Position numbers and translations under genes: made by a program. A stretch of DNA of 64,000 nucleotides from Pseudomonas hamedanensis (GTDB lineage: Bacteria > Pseudomonadota > Gammaproteobacteria > Pseudomonadales > Pseudomonadaceae). Shown here one piece after another: positions 1-6,971 of this stretch. A model generated the notes under the pieces. That model did no database searches. It worked only from the letters and a program-made list of their open reading frames with translations, and was not told the DNA's origin. Positions within the stretch are counted from its first letter, which is position 1. The number at the start of each line of letters is the position of its first letter. The DNA lies in NCBI RefSeq assembly GCF_014268595.2, contig NZ_CP077091.1:5376001-5440000 (forward strand), in the 5' to 3' direction.

Positions 1-1805
1 ACCCGGCCTATGCCGCCGAAATCGGTCTGCTCGGCGAACGCCTGCTGACTCCGACCAGCACCACCCAGGTGCGCTACAGCTTCACCCTGTTCGAACTGAC
101 CCCGGACGGCTCCCGCGTGCGTGTGCAGACCGACAGCACCGACCAGCCGTTCGACATCAACGAAGGCAGCAAACTGGAACTGGGCTCGACCGCAAAAATG
201 CGCGTGCTGACCACTTACCTGCAAATCATTGCCGAACTGCACGACAAGTACGCCACCATGGGCGTGCCGGAACTGAAAAAAGTCGAGATCCCTGAGCAGG
301 ATCGCCTGAGCCGTTGGGTCCTCGATTACCTGATCCAGAACAAGGACCACGACCTGTCGAAGATGCTCGGCGCAGCGCTGGACCGCAAATACTCGGCGAG
401 TCCCGGCGAGGCGTTTTTCACCGGCGGTGGCTTGCACACTTTCAATAACTTTCGCAAAGAGGACAACGGTCGCCTGCCGACCCTGCGCGATGCCCTGCGC
501 GAGTCGATCAACCTGCCGTTCATTCGCCTGATGCGCGACGTGGTGCGCTACATCACCTACTCCGGCCCCAACAGCAGTGCCGAACTGCTCAAGGATGACC
601 GCGACCCGCGCCGTCAGGAATACCTGGCCAGTTTTGCCGACCGCGAGGGCACCTCGTTCCTGCTCAAGTTCTGGAAAAAGTACCGGAACAAGGACACCCA
701 GGCGCGACTGGAGACCTTCCTCGACGGCATGCGCCCGACGCCGATCCGCCTGGCCGCCGTGCATCGCTACCTGCTGCCCGAGGCCGAACAGAAAGACTTC
801 AACAGCTTCGTGCGCTCGCATCTGAAGGGCAGCAAACTCAACGAAAAACTCACCGACGATCGCCTGATCAGGCTTTACGATGCCTACGGCCCGGGCAGCT
901 ACGACTTGCCGGATCAGGGCTTCATCGCCAAGGTGCATCCGCTGGATCTATGGCTGATGGGCTACCTGCTCAACCATCCGGACGCGACGTTCAGTCAGAT
1001 CGTCAAAGCCAGCCATTTCGAGCGCCAGGAAGTCTACAGCTGGCTGTTCAAGAGCAAGCACAAGGGCGCACGCGACAGCCGAATCCGCACCATGCTGGAA
1101 ATTGAAGCCTTTCTTGAGATTCACCAGCGCTGGCAGAGCGTCGGTTATCCGTTCGACCACCTGGTGCCGTCACTCGCCACCGCCATCGGCAGCTCCGGCG
1201 ACCGCCCTGCGGCGCTGGCCGAGCTGATCGGTACGATCCTCAATGACGGCGTGCGCCTGCCAACGCTGCGCATCGACAGCCTGCATTTTGCTGCCGGCAC
1301 GCCCTACGAAACCCGCCTGGTCAACGACCCGCATGTCGGCAAACGGGTGATGCCGGTAGAAGTCGCCAGAGCCATGCGTGAAGCGCTTTCACAAGTTGTT
1401 GATGCCGGTACGGCAAAACGTGTTTCCGGCAGTTTCAAACTGGCTGATGGCACGCCATTGGCCATGGGTGGCAAAACGGGCACCGGTGATAACCGCATAC
1501 AGGCCATCGGATCGGGCGGCAGAATCCTCAGTTCGAAGTCGATCAACCGCACCGCGACCTTCGTGTTCTACATCGGCGATCACCATTTCGGCACCCTCAC
1601 CGCGTTCGTGCCGGGGCGCTCAGCGGACACCTTCAAATTCACCTCGGCCCTGCCCACACAGGTGCTCAAGGGCATGGCGCCGATTCTGACGCCCTACCTG
1701 CAACCGGGCAGCGACTCGCAATGCCGACCGCCGGCGAATACCCAGGTGACGATGGCGGCAATGGCTGAATCCGAATGGCATGGCCGCGAAGACTCACTCC
1801 GCTAA
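1..1805 (+). CDS. Penicillin-binding transpeptidase, C-terminal part (truncated at window edge)
   Basis: The reading frame is open from base 3, so the true start lies left of the window; about 600 residues are visible. The penicillin-binding transpeptidase triad is present: S-T-A-K (catalytic serine codon at 186-188), S-I-N (504-512) and K-T-G-T-G (from 1473). The protein should cross-link peptidoglycan in the periplasm. The large region between SxN and KTG is unusual for a standard PBP1A/1B and resembles the long transglycosylase-domain proteins annotated in pseudomonads; that assignment is from memory. The last codons (E-W-H-G-R-E-D-S-L-R, stop 1803-1805) overlap by 4 bp the end of the convergent adhesin gene, and a copy of them is found downstream of the second adhesin gene near 3086-3118. 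Confidence 0.8.
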   Translation, partial: PAYAAEIGLLGERLLTPTSTTQVRYSFTLFELTPDGSRVRVQTDSTDQPFDINEGSKLELGSTAKMRVLTTYLQIIAELHDKYATMGVPELKKVEIPEQDRLSRWVLDYLIQNKDHDLSKMLGAALDRKYSASPGEAFFTGGGLHTFNNFRKEDNGRLPTLRDALRESINLPFIRLMRDVVRYITYSGPNSSAELLKDDRDPRRQEYLASFADREGTSFLLKFWKKYRNKDTQARLETFLDGMRPTPIRLAAVHRYLLPEAEQKDFNSFVRSHLKGSKLNEKLTDDRLIRLYDAYGPGSYDLPDQGFIAKVHPLDLWLMGYLLNHPDATFSQIVKASHFERQEVYSWLFKSKHKGARDSRIRTMLEIEAFLEIHQRWQSVGYPFDHLVPSLATAIGSSGDRPAALAELIGTILNDGVRLPTLRIDSLHFAAGTPYETRLVNDPHVGKRVMPVEVARAMREALSQVVDAGTAKRVSGSFKLADGTPLAMGGKTGTGDNRIQAIGSGGRILSSKSINRTATFVFYIGDHHFGTLTAFVPGRSADTFKFTSALPTQVLKGMAPILTPYLQPGSDSQCRPPANTQVTMAAMAESEWHGREDSLR

Positions 1806-3025
1806 CCCACCTCAGAATCCCAGATCACCGTGACACTGCCCGAATAGCTTCGGGCAGTGCCAGGTTTGATCATTTCATCCACCGCATCCTGCGCGACTTC
1901 GAAGTGCAAAGTGCCGACCTTGCGATCCAGGTAAAAGCCCGGTTGAAACAACTCGGTGCCGCTGCCGTCACGCAGCAACCGCCGGCGGTTGACCGGCTGG
2001 CCGGCGCCATCTGTCAGGCCGTTGGGCAACGTCACACTGACCTCCAGCGGCGCCGAGTGGCCGGAGGTCGACTCCCATAACGCACAGGTGTTGTTGCTGT
2101 AATACTCACATTGCAGGTTCATCTTGAAATGGCTCGACGTCCAGATATTGAAAGTCTGGTCACGCAGCAAACGCGTCGGCTTGCGGCCCTGATCCAGCCA
2201 GGATTGCCAGCCGCCGACGGGCTCCAGTACCACTCGGTTGCCGCCGGGCGGGATGTCGACCTTCAGGGTGTGTTCAACGGACAAGGCAAAGTTGAGGCTG
2301 ATGGCACTGTCATCCGCCAGCATGACATCGCCCATGTCGAAATCCCCATACGGCCCGACCGTGTAATTCAATACGCCGCGATAGACCCCGGCTGACATTC
2401 TGAGCGGGTTGGGGGTGATGAGTTGATAAGAAAACCCCGTATCCCGATAGGAAAAACCGTAGCTCTCGTCGATCGTTAACTTTGCCTGCCTTGAGCACAC
2501 CCCGGCATCGAGCGGCACCCGCCAGAAAAAGGCGTACCACACTTGAGTACCGTAGCCGACACCGCCGTATCGACAGGGCGCGGGTGCATTGACCCAACCA
2601 GGCCAGGTGCCGGCCAGAAGCGGTTTCGTGATGGCGTAAGTTGCACCTATGCCATTGACGCGCATCCTGACGGTCTCGGTTTCCCCCGTCCCTTCATGAA
2701 CGACCTGGACGTCGCGCCATGACGACGGCACCCGGAACATCGGACCTTTGCGCTCGTCATGCAGTGCCTCGATGGGCGCTACCGCCTTGAAGCGAATGGG
2801 TAGGCTAAGACTGAACACGCCATTCTCGCAAAGCGTCGGGTAATTGCCGCAATACCCGCCTTGTGGTGTCGTATTTTCAAACTCATTTTGGGCAGGATTC
2901 GACGGATCCGGGCGAAACACCGCGGTGATATCCAGACTCGCGGCGCGCACCGTGGAGGCAAACAAACCTGCCAGCAGCCAAGCCAACAGGCCCCAACCCT
3001 TTTTTGTCGTGATCATGATGTGCAT
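1802..3025 (-). CDS. CblD/CfaE-like pilus tip adhesin (third paralogue)
   Basis: A secreted protein of about 407 residues with an N-terminal signal segment (G-L-L-A-W-L-L-A-G-L-F-A, cleavage near V-R-A-A). It is a paralogue of the adhesins at 3115 and 5753: they share an F-x-P-D-P-S-x-P motif after the signal, G-Y-C-x-x-Y-P, a central L-S/R-M-S-[AS]-G-[VL]-Y segment, H-T-L-K-V-x-[IL]-P-P-G-G-N, and the C-terminal W-D-S-E. In CFA/I, CS1 and cable pili this family starts pilus assembly and sits at the tip as the receptor-binding subunit. This copy is the most diverged of the three. The start is uncertain: ATG at 3025 and 3016 are both possible and a longer reading begins at 3055. It overlaps the convergent PBP gene by 4 bp. 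Confidence 0.8.
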   Translation of the reverse strand: MHIMITTKKGWGLLAWLLAGLFASTVRAASLDITAVFRPDPSNPAQNEFENTTPQGGYCGNYPTLCENGVFSLSLPIRFKAVAPIEALHDERKGPMFRVPSSWRDVQVVHEGTGETETVRMRVNGIGATYAITKPLLAGTWPGWVNAPAPCRYGGVGYGTQVWYAFFWRVPLDAGVCSRQAKLTIDESYGFSYRDTGFSYQLITPNPLRMSAGVYRGVLNYTVGPYGDFDMGDVMLADDSAISLNFALSVEHTLKVDIPPGGNRVVLEPVGGWQSWLDQGRKPTRLLRDQTFNIWTSSHFKMNLQCEYYSNNTCALWESTSGHSAPLEVSVTLPNGLTDGAGQPVNRRRLLRDGSGTELFQPGFYLDRKVGTLHFEVAQDAVDEMIKPGTARSYSGSVTVIWDSEVG

Positions 3026-3114
3026 ATTTTGCGAGGGCCTCTGGTAACGCCACAAATTGGTTTTCGCTCATCCTGCGTGATAGCTGAATGGCATGGCCGC
3101 AAGGACTCACTCCG

Positions 3115-4374
3115 CTAACCGACCTCCGAATCCCAGATCACCGTGATATTGCCCTTGTAGGGTTTGTCCCGGGCGTTGTCGATCAGCCAGTTGACGTCCC
3201 TCTGGTCGACCTCGAAATGCAGCGTTCCGGGCTTGCGATCAACGTAGATACCGGGTTGAAACGGACTGCTCGGTGTCAGGCGCAATGGCATGCGCCGGAC
3301 CGGTTGTCCGGTGCTGTCGGTCAGTCCGTTGGGCAGGCTGACGCTGACGTTCACGGCGCCGACGTAGCCCGTTTCGCGGTCGGTGATCCCGCAGCCGTTA
3401 CCAAAACCCATGTCGTGCTCACATTCGATCTTCATGGTGAATTTCGACGAGGCGGAGATATGGAAGAGCTGGTCACGGTAAAGACGTGTCGGCCGGCGGC
3501 CGTGTTCCAGCCAACCCTGCCATCCGCCCTCGGGTTCCAGCACGACCTTGTTGCCCCCCGGCGGAATTTCGACTTTGAGGGTGTGCTGTACGTCCAGGAC
3601 AAAGTCCAGAGTGAGGCTGTCGTCATCCGCATCCATCATCGAGCCCATCTGGAAATCGCCGCTGGACCCCAGGGTGTAGGTGATTGAACCGGTATATAGG
3701 CCGCTGCTCATGCTCAACGGATTTGGAGTTTTCAGTTCGTAAGCAATATCGATGCCCTGGAAGTACATGGAGGGAATGCCGAAGGCTGCTGTTTTTGTGC
3801 AGGCCGCTTCCACCGGCATCCGCCAGAAAAAATGATAAAGGGTGGCGGTATACCCGGCCACGCCGGTCCCCAGACAGGGCGCAGGGGCATAAAGCCAGCC
3901 GGCACGGGATGTCCAGAGCACGTCATGGCCGGAAGGGTGAACCACTCCGGTCAGCTCCTCGACGGTGTTGCTCAGGATGTACCGCGAGCCGATGCCGGTA
4001 ATGCGTACCTCGACGTCCTCTGTCTCTTGAGTATCAGTGTTGGTTACCGTCAACCGTCGCCAGGCCACGGGAACCCGCAGCGAAAGATCGTCCCCCGGTA
4101 CGATCGCGCGGTTTGAGTCAAAACGGACGGGTAACTGAATACTGAACATATTGGCATTGGCGCACTGCACAGGATAGCTTGCGCAGTAGCCACTGTTGGG
4201 CGTCTGGTTGACGAACAGGTTCTTGCTCGGCTGGGACGGGTCGGGCTGAAACAGCGCACGGATTTCCTGATTGGCCGCCTGCACCCCGGTGGTACTCATC
4301 ACCGCGAGCAACGCCAGACATTGGCTGACCCGAGGCATGCGCCGGCCTTGTTTGTGAAATTTCATCAGTGTCAT
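3115..4374 (-). CDS. CblD/CfaE-like pilus tip adhesin (second paralogue)
   Basis: A protein of 419 residues with a signal segment (residues about 15-33) followed by the adhesin N-terminus Q-E-I-R-A-L-F-Q-P-D-P-S-Q-P-S-K, which is identical in the first adhesin (5753-6967). Paired cysteines (G-Y-C-A-S-Y-P, and C-E-H-D near the C-terminal half) and the ending I-T-V-I-W-D-S-E-V-G fit the two-domain CfaE/CblD fold of lectin-like plus pilin domain. Its start overlaps the stop of the second pilin gene by 4 bp (ATGA at 4371-4374), so the two are translationally coupled. A later ATG at 4365 is possible. Its role is inferred to be tip adhesion, either alternative or additional to the first adhesin. 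Confidence 0.82.
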   Translation of the reverse strand: MTLMKFHKQGRRMPRVSQCLALLAVMSTTGVQAANQEIRALFQPDPSQPSKNLFVNQTPNSGYCASYPVQCANANMFSIQLPVRFDSNRAIVPGDDLSLRVPVAWRRLTVTNTDTQETEDVEVRITGIGSRYILSNTVEELTGVVHPSGHDVLWTSRAGWLYAPAPCLGTGVAGYTATLYHFFWRMPVEAACTKTAAFGIPSMYFQGIDIAYELKTPNPLSMSSGLYTGSITYTLGSSGDFQMGSMMDADDDSLTLDFVLDVQHTLKVEIPPGGNKVVLEPEGGWQGWLEHGRRPTRLYRDQLFHISASSKFTMKIECEHDMGFGNGCGITDRETGYVGAVNVSVSLPNGLTDSTGQPVRRMPLRLTPSSPFQPGIYVDRKPGTLHFEVDQRDVNWLIDNARDKPYKGNITVIWDSEVG

Positions 4375-4874
4375 CCCGCATCCGGGGTTTGGGCATTGAA
4401 CAGCAACAGCACATTGCCGGCATAGTCTCCCTGGCGGTACCCAGCGGCCGGCTTGATCGGGGCGATCTCCAGCATCACCCGTTTGCCCGCCGCCGCTTCT
4501 TCGCGGGTCAGCACTTGCCGCGGCGTCATCGCCGCACTCAGTTCAACGCCATTGAAGGTCACGCGCAGACTGATATCGTCCTCGGGGCGGCCATTGGACA
4601 GATAGGGTTCGGCCTCCAGTCGCGCTTCGATTGCGCTGCTGTCATGGCGCACGTCGAAGTTCTTTTGCACGCTGCTCAAGGTGGAAGTGGGGTAATCCCA
4701 GTTGAGCCGTTGCGCGCGATGAATCCAGTCCGGCTCCGCCGGGATCACGTAAAACGGCCGACTGGGAATGGTCAGGGACACTTCGAAGGTGTGTTCTTCG
4801 CGGGCCGCCCAGGCAGCGCTGGCGGTCAGTGCCGCCACGGCCATCAGCGCGACGACGGTGCATTGCTTGATCAT
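4371..4874 (-). CDS. Second CS1-type fimbrial subunit (minor pilin candidate)
   Basis: A 167-residue precursor starting M-I-K-Q-C-T-V-V-A-L-M with a clear signal peptide ending near A-W-A-A. The mature protein has the plan of the major pilin at 9604: an early F-Y-V-I-P motif, a following D-P/W-x region, F-D-V-R at mid-length, and the C-terminal G-D-Y-x-G-x-V strand. This is the CS1/CFA/I major-subunit family. I chose ATG 4874 because it begins the signal peptide; an upstream in-frame ATG at 4955 would add an unlikely Arg-rich leader. It is coupled to the second adhesin through an ATGA overlap. The pairing suggests a minor or adaptor subunit dedicated to that adhesin, which is inference. Confidence 0.78.
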   Translation of the reverse strand: MIKQCTVVALMAVAALTASAAWAAREEHTFEVSLTIPSRPFYVIPAEPDWIHRAQRLNWDYPTSTLSSVQKNFDVRHDSSAIEARLEAEPYLSNGRPEDDISLRVTFNGVELSAAMTPRQVLTREEAAAGKRVMLEIAPIKPAAGYRQGDYAGNVLLLFNAQTPDAG

Positions 4875-4964
4875 GTTCGTTACCCGTTGCGTCAATGAAA
4901 GGCAGGCCCGGCGCAAACACGCCACGGCACCTGTGGCGAGACTGTTGGCTCGCACCGGACTGCG

Positions 4965-5708
4965 TTAGCGGCTGGTGATCCTGAGGTTTTTCTTGTCGTT
5001 GCCTTCGATCAAGAAGAAGCGGTATTCGCGGCCCTTTTCCTTGTCGAACGAGAAGGTCTTGCCGGCCAGCACATGGTGCTTGGTGGTCGCGCCGCAATCG
5101 GTTTCCTTGGTCAAGGAGCAGCTTTTGAACTCGTCGACGATCACCACGGTGTTGCCGTCGTTGCGCAGTTCATAACGCTTGTCGGTTTCATTGATGACCG
5201 TGGCAAAACGCGCATCCTTCGGCCGCACGAAAAAGATCGTGCCGAAACCGGTCATCACGTTGACCCCGGCGGTAAGGGTCTTTTTGTAGTCCTCACGTTC
5301 TTCGCCGCTGACGGCAAACTCGTCTTCCTTTTCCGGCACGACCGGCACGAACCGCACGCGGAAATAGCGCTCGCGGTCACGCTCGCCCATGTACAACAAT
5401 CGCGTACCCTGCATGCCCTTGGCCGGCACGATCAGCCGCGCCGGGCTGGCCATCACGCCGTTGCGCGAAGCGCCGTCGGCGGCGGCCTCCACCGGAATTT
5501 CCTTGGGCTGACCGTTGGCGTCGTAGATGATCTCCAGCACGTTGACCTTGACGAACGCGGTGGCGTCGCCGCTGTTGAATACGCGCTTGAGGTAGGTGCT
5601 TTTGTCAGCGTCCAGATAGTCGTACACGGTGCCGACATTGATCTGCGGACCGGCCTGCGCGGTCAGACAAAACACACTGAGCAGGCCCAGCAAAAAAACA
5701 CGGTTCAT
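4965..5708 (-). CDS. Alternate-pathway periplasmic pilus chaperone
   Basis: A 247-residue secreted protein starting M-N-R-V-F-L-L-G-L-L with a cleavable signal ending T-A-Q-A. It is basic, beta-rich and of the size of CfaA/CooB/CblB-type chaperones, with the expected G-T-R-L-L-Y strand (about residue 100) and a C-terminal pair of cysteines (C-S-L-T-K-E-T-D-C). Such chaperones hold pilin and adhesin subunits in the periplasm and pass them to the usher. ATG 5708 is preferred over the longer reading from 5756 because TGGAG lies just upstream and the signal peptide starts there. It lies between the first adhesin and second pilin genes and would be part of the same transcript. Confidence 0.82.
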   Translation of the reverse strand: MNRVFLLGLLSVFCLTAQAGPQINVGTVYDYLDADKSTYLKRVFNSGDATAFVKVNVLEIIYDANGQPKEIPVEAAADGASRNGVMASPARLIVPAKGMQGTRLLYMGERDRERYFRVRFVPVVPEKEDEFAVSGEEREDYKKTLTAGVNVMTGFGTIFFVRPKDARFATVINETDKRYELRNDGNTVVIVDEFKSCSLTKETDCGATTKHHVLAGKTFSFDKEKGREYRFFLIEGNDKKNLRITSR

Positions 5709-5752
5709 CGTTTTCGACTCCACAAGAATTGAAAAGGGCCAGCCCGGAACGC

Positions 5753-6967
5753 TCACGCTTCCGAGTCCCAGATAATGGTGATATTGCCGCGCAGCTTGTC
5801 GTTCACGCCGGGTTTGAGCAGAAAGTTGATAGCAAACGGCGTCATGTAGAAGTTCAGCGAACCGACCTTGCGATCAACGTACAGTCCGGGCTGGAATGGC
5901 CCCACCCAGTTGTTGTATTGCAATGGCATCCGGGTGACGTTGTAGCCGCCAGCGCCGGCAATGCCCGGCGGTAAGGTGATGGCCACCTGAATGTCGGTCG
6001 TGTTGCCCTTGGGGCTGTTCAGCCGGCAGGTGTTGCCCCCAGGGGAATTGCACAGCAACATGACCTTGAAGCGCGACGACGCCGACAGATAGAACGGCTG
6101 ATCGCGGAAAATCTCGGTCGGTTTTTTCCCGCTCTCGATCCATGGCGCCCACCCGCCTGCGGGTTCCAGCGAAACTCTATTGCCACCCGGTGGCAGCTCG
6201 ACCTTCAGGGTGTGCTGCACATCCAGCACGAAATCCAGGGTCAGGTTGCTGTCATCGGGCATGAACGATGACCCGAAAGTGAAATCGCCGGCGGGACCGA
6301 GGGTGTAGTTGATCGACCCGGTGTAAAGTCCGGAAGACATCCCCAGCGGATTGGGGGTGCGCAGTTCATAGGCAAAATCCAGGGTGTTGAACGTCATCTG
6401 CGGAATGGTGAACCGCGCCACCTTGGTGCAGTCTGCTTCAACCGGTGCTTTCCAGAAAAAACGATAGGTTTGGCTGCCGTAGAAACCGACTCCGCTATAC
6501 CGGCACGGAGCGGGCGCATAGACCCAACTGCTACCCTCCCATAACGCCTGATGCGCGGTGAGATTGTTGGTCTCTCCCGTCAGCTCGGCGGCGGTATGAC
6601 TGAGGATGAAATTGGACCCGATGCCCGTAATGCGCACCTCGACCACTTCGGTTTCCTGGGTGTCGGCATTGGTAACCGTCAATTGCCGCCAGTTTGCAGG
6701 CACCCTGATCGGGATCGCATCCCCCGGCTGCAAGGGTGCCTGGGATGACATTAGAACCGGCAACTGAATGCTGAACATGCTGTTCTGCTCACATTCACCC
6801 GGATACGACGCGCAGTAGCCACTGTTCGGTGTCTTGTTGACGAATACATTTTTGCTCGGTTGGGACGGATCCGGCTGGAACAACGCTCGGATTTCCTGGG
6901 TCGCCGCTTCCGCTCTGGGCATCGCCAGCGCCAGGCACACCCCAAGGACTGTCGTGGACAATTTCAT
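5753..6967 (-). CDS. CblD/CfaE-like pilus tip adhesin (first paralogue, next to usher)
   Basis: A 404-residue secreted protein with signal M-K-L-S-T-T-V-L-G-V-C-L-A-L-A and mature start near A-T-Q-E-I-R-A-L-F-Q. It shares long stretches with the second adhesin (G-Y-C-A-S-Y-P, T-N-A-D-T-Q-E-T-E, N-P-L-G-M-S-S-G-L-Y-T-G-S-I) and ends I-T-I-I-W-D-S-E-A. Its position directly after the usher gene (4 bp gap) matches cfaE/cooD/cblD in known alternate chaperone-usher operons, so this is the likely original tip adhesin and pilus initiator. The other two copies would be derived from it or from a common ancestor. The ligand cannot be read from the sequence. Confidence 0.85.
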   Translation of the reverse strand: MKLSTTVLGVCLALAMPRAEAATQEIRALFQPDPSQPSKNVFVNKTPNSGYCASYPGECEQNSMFSIQLPVLMSSQAPLQPGDAIPIRVPANWRQLTVTNADTQETEVVEVRITGIGSNFILSHTAAELTGETNNLTAHQALWEGSSWVYAPAPCRYSGVGFYGSQTYRFFWKAPVEADCTKVARFTIPQMTFNTLDFAYELRTPNPLGMSSGLYTGSINYTLGPAGDFTFGSSFMPDDSNLTLDFVLDVQHTLKVELPPGGNRVSLEPAGGWAPWIESGKKPTEIFRDQPFYLSASSRFKVMLLCNSPGGNTCRLNSPKGNTTDIQVAITLPPGIAGAGGYNVTRMPLQYNNWVGPFQPGLYVDRKVGSLNFYMTPFAINFLLKPGVNDKLRGNITIIWDSEA

Positions 6968-6971
6968 CGAC

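Noticed and set aside
2861..3118. Plus-strand frame ending with the same residues as the PBP C-terminus
   Set aside because: It is antisense to the adhesin genes and only its last ten codons resemble a real protein; it is explained by the duplication scar and not a functional gene.
3088..3687. Plus-strand frame of about 200 codons opposite the second adhesin gene
   Set aside because: High-GC antisense shadow; the minus-strand protein has signal peptide and family motifs.
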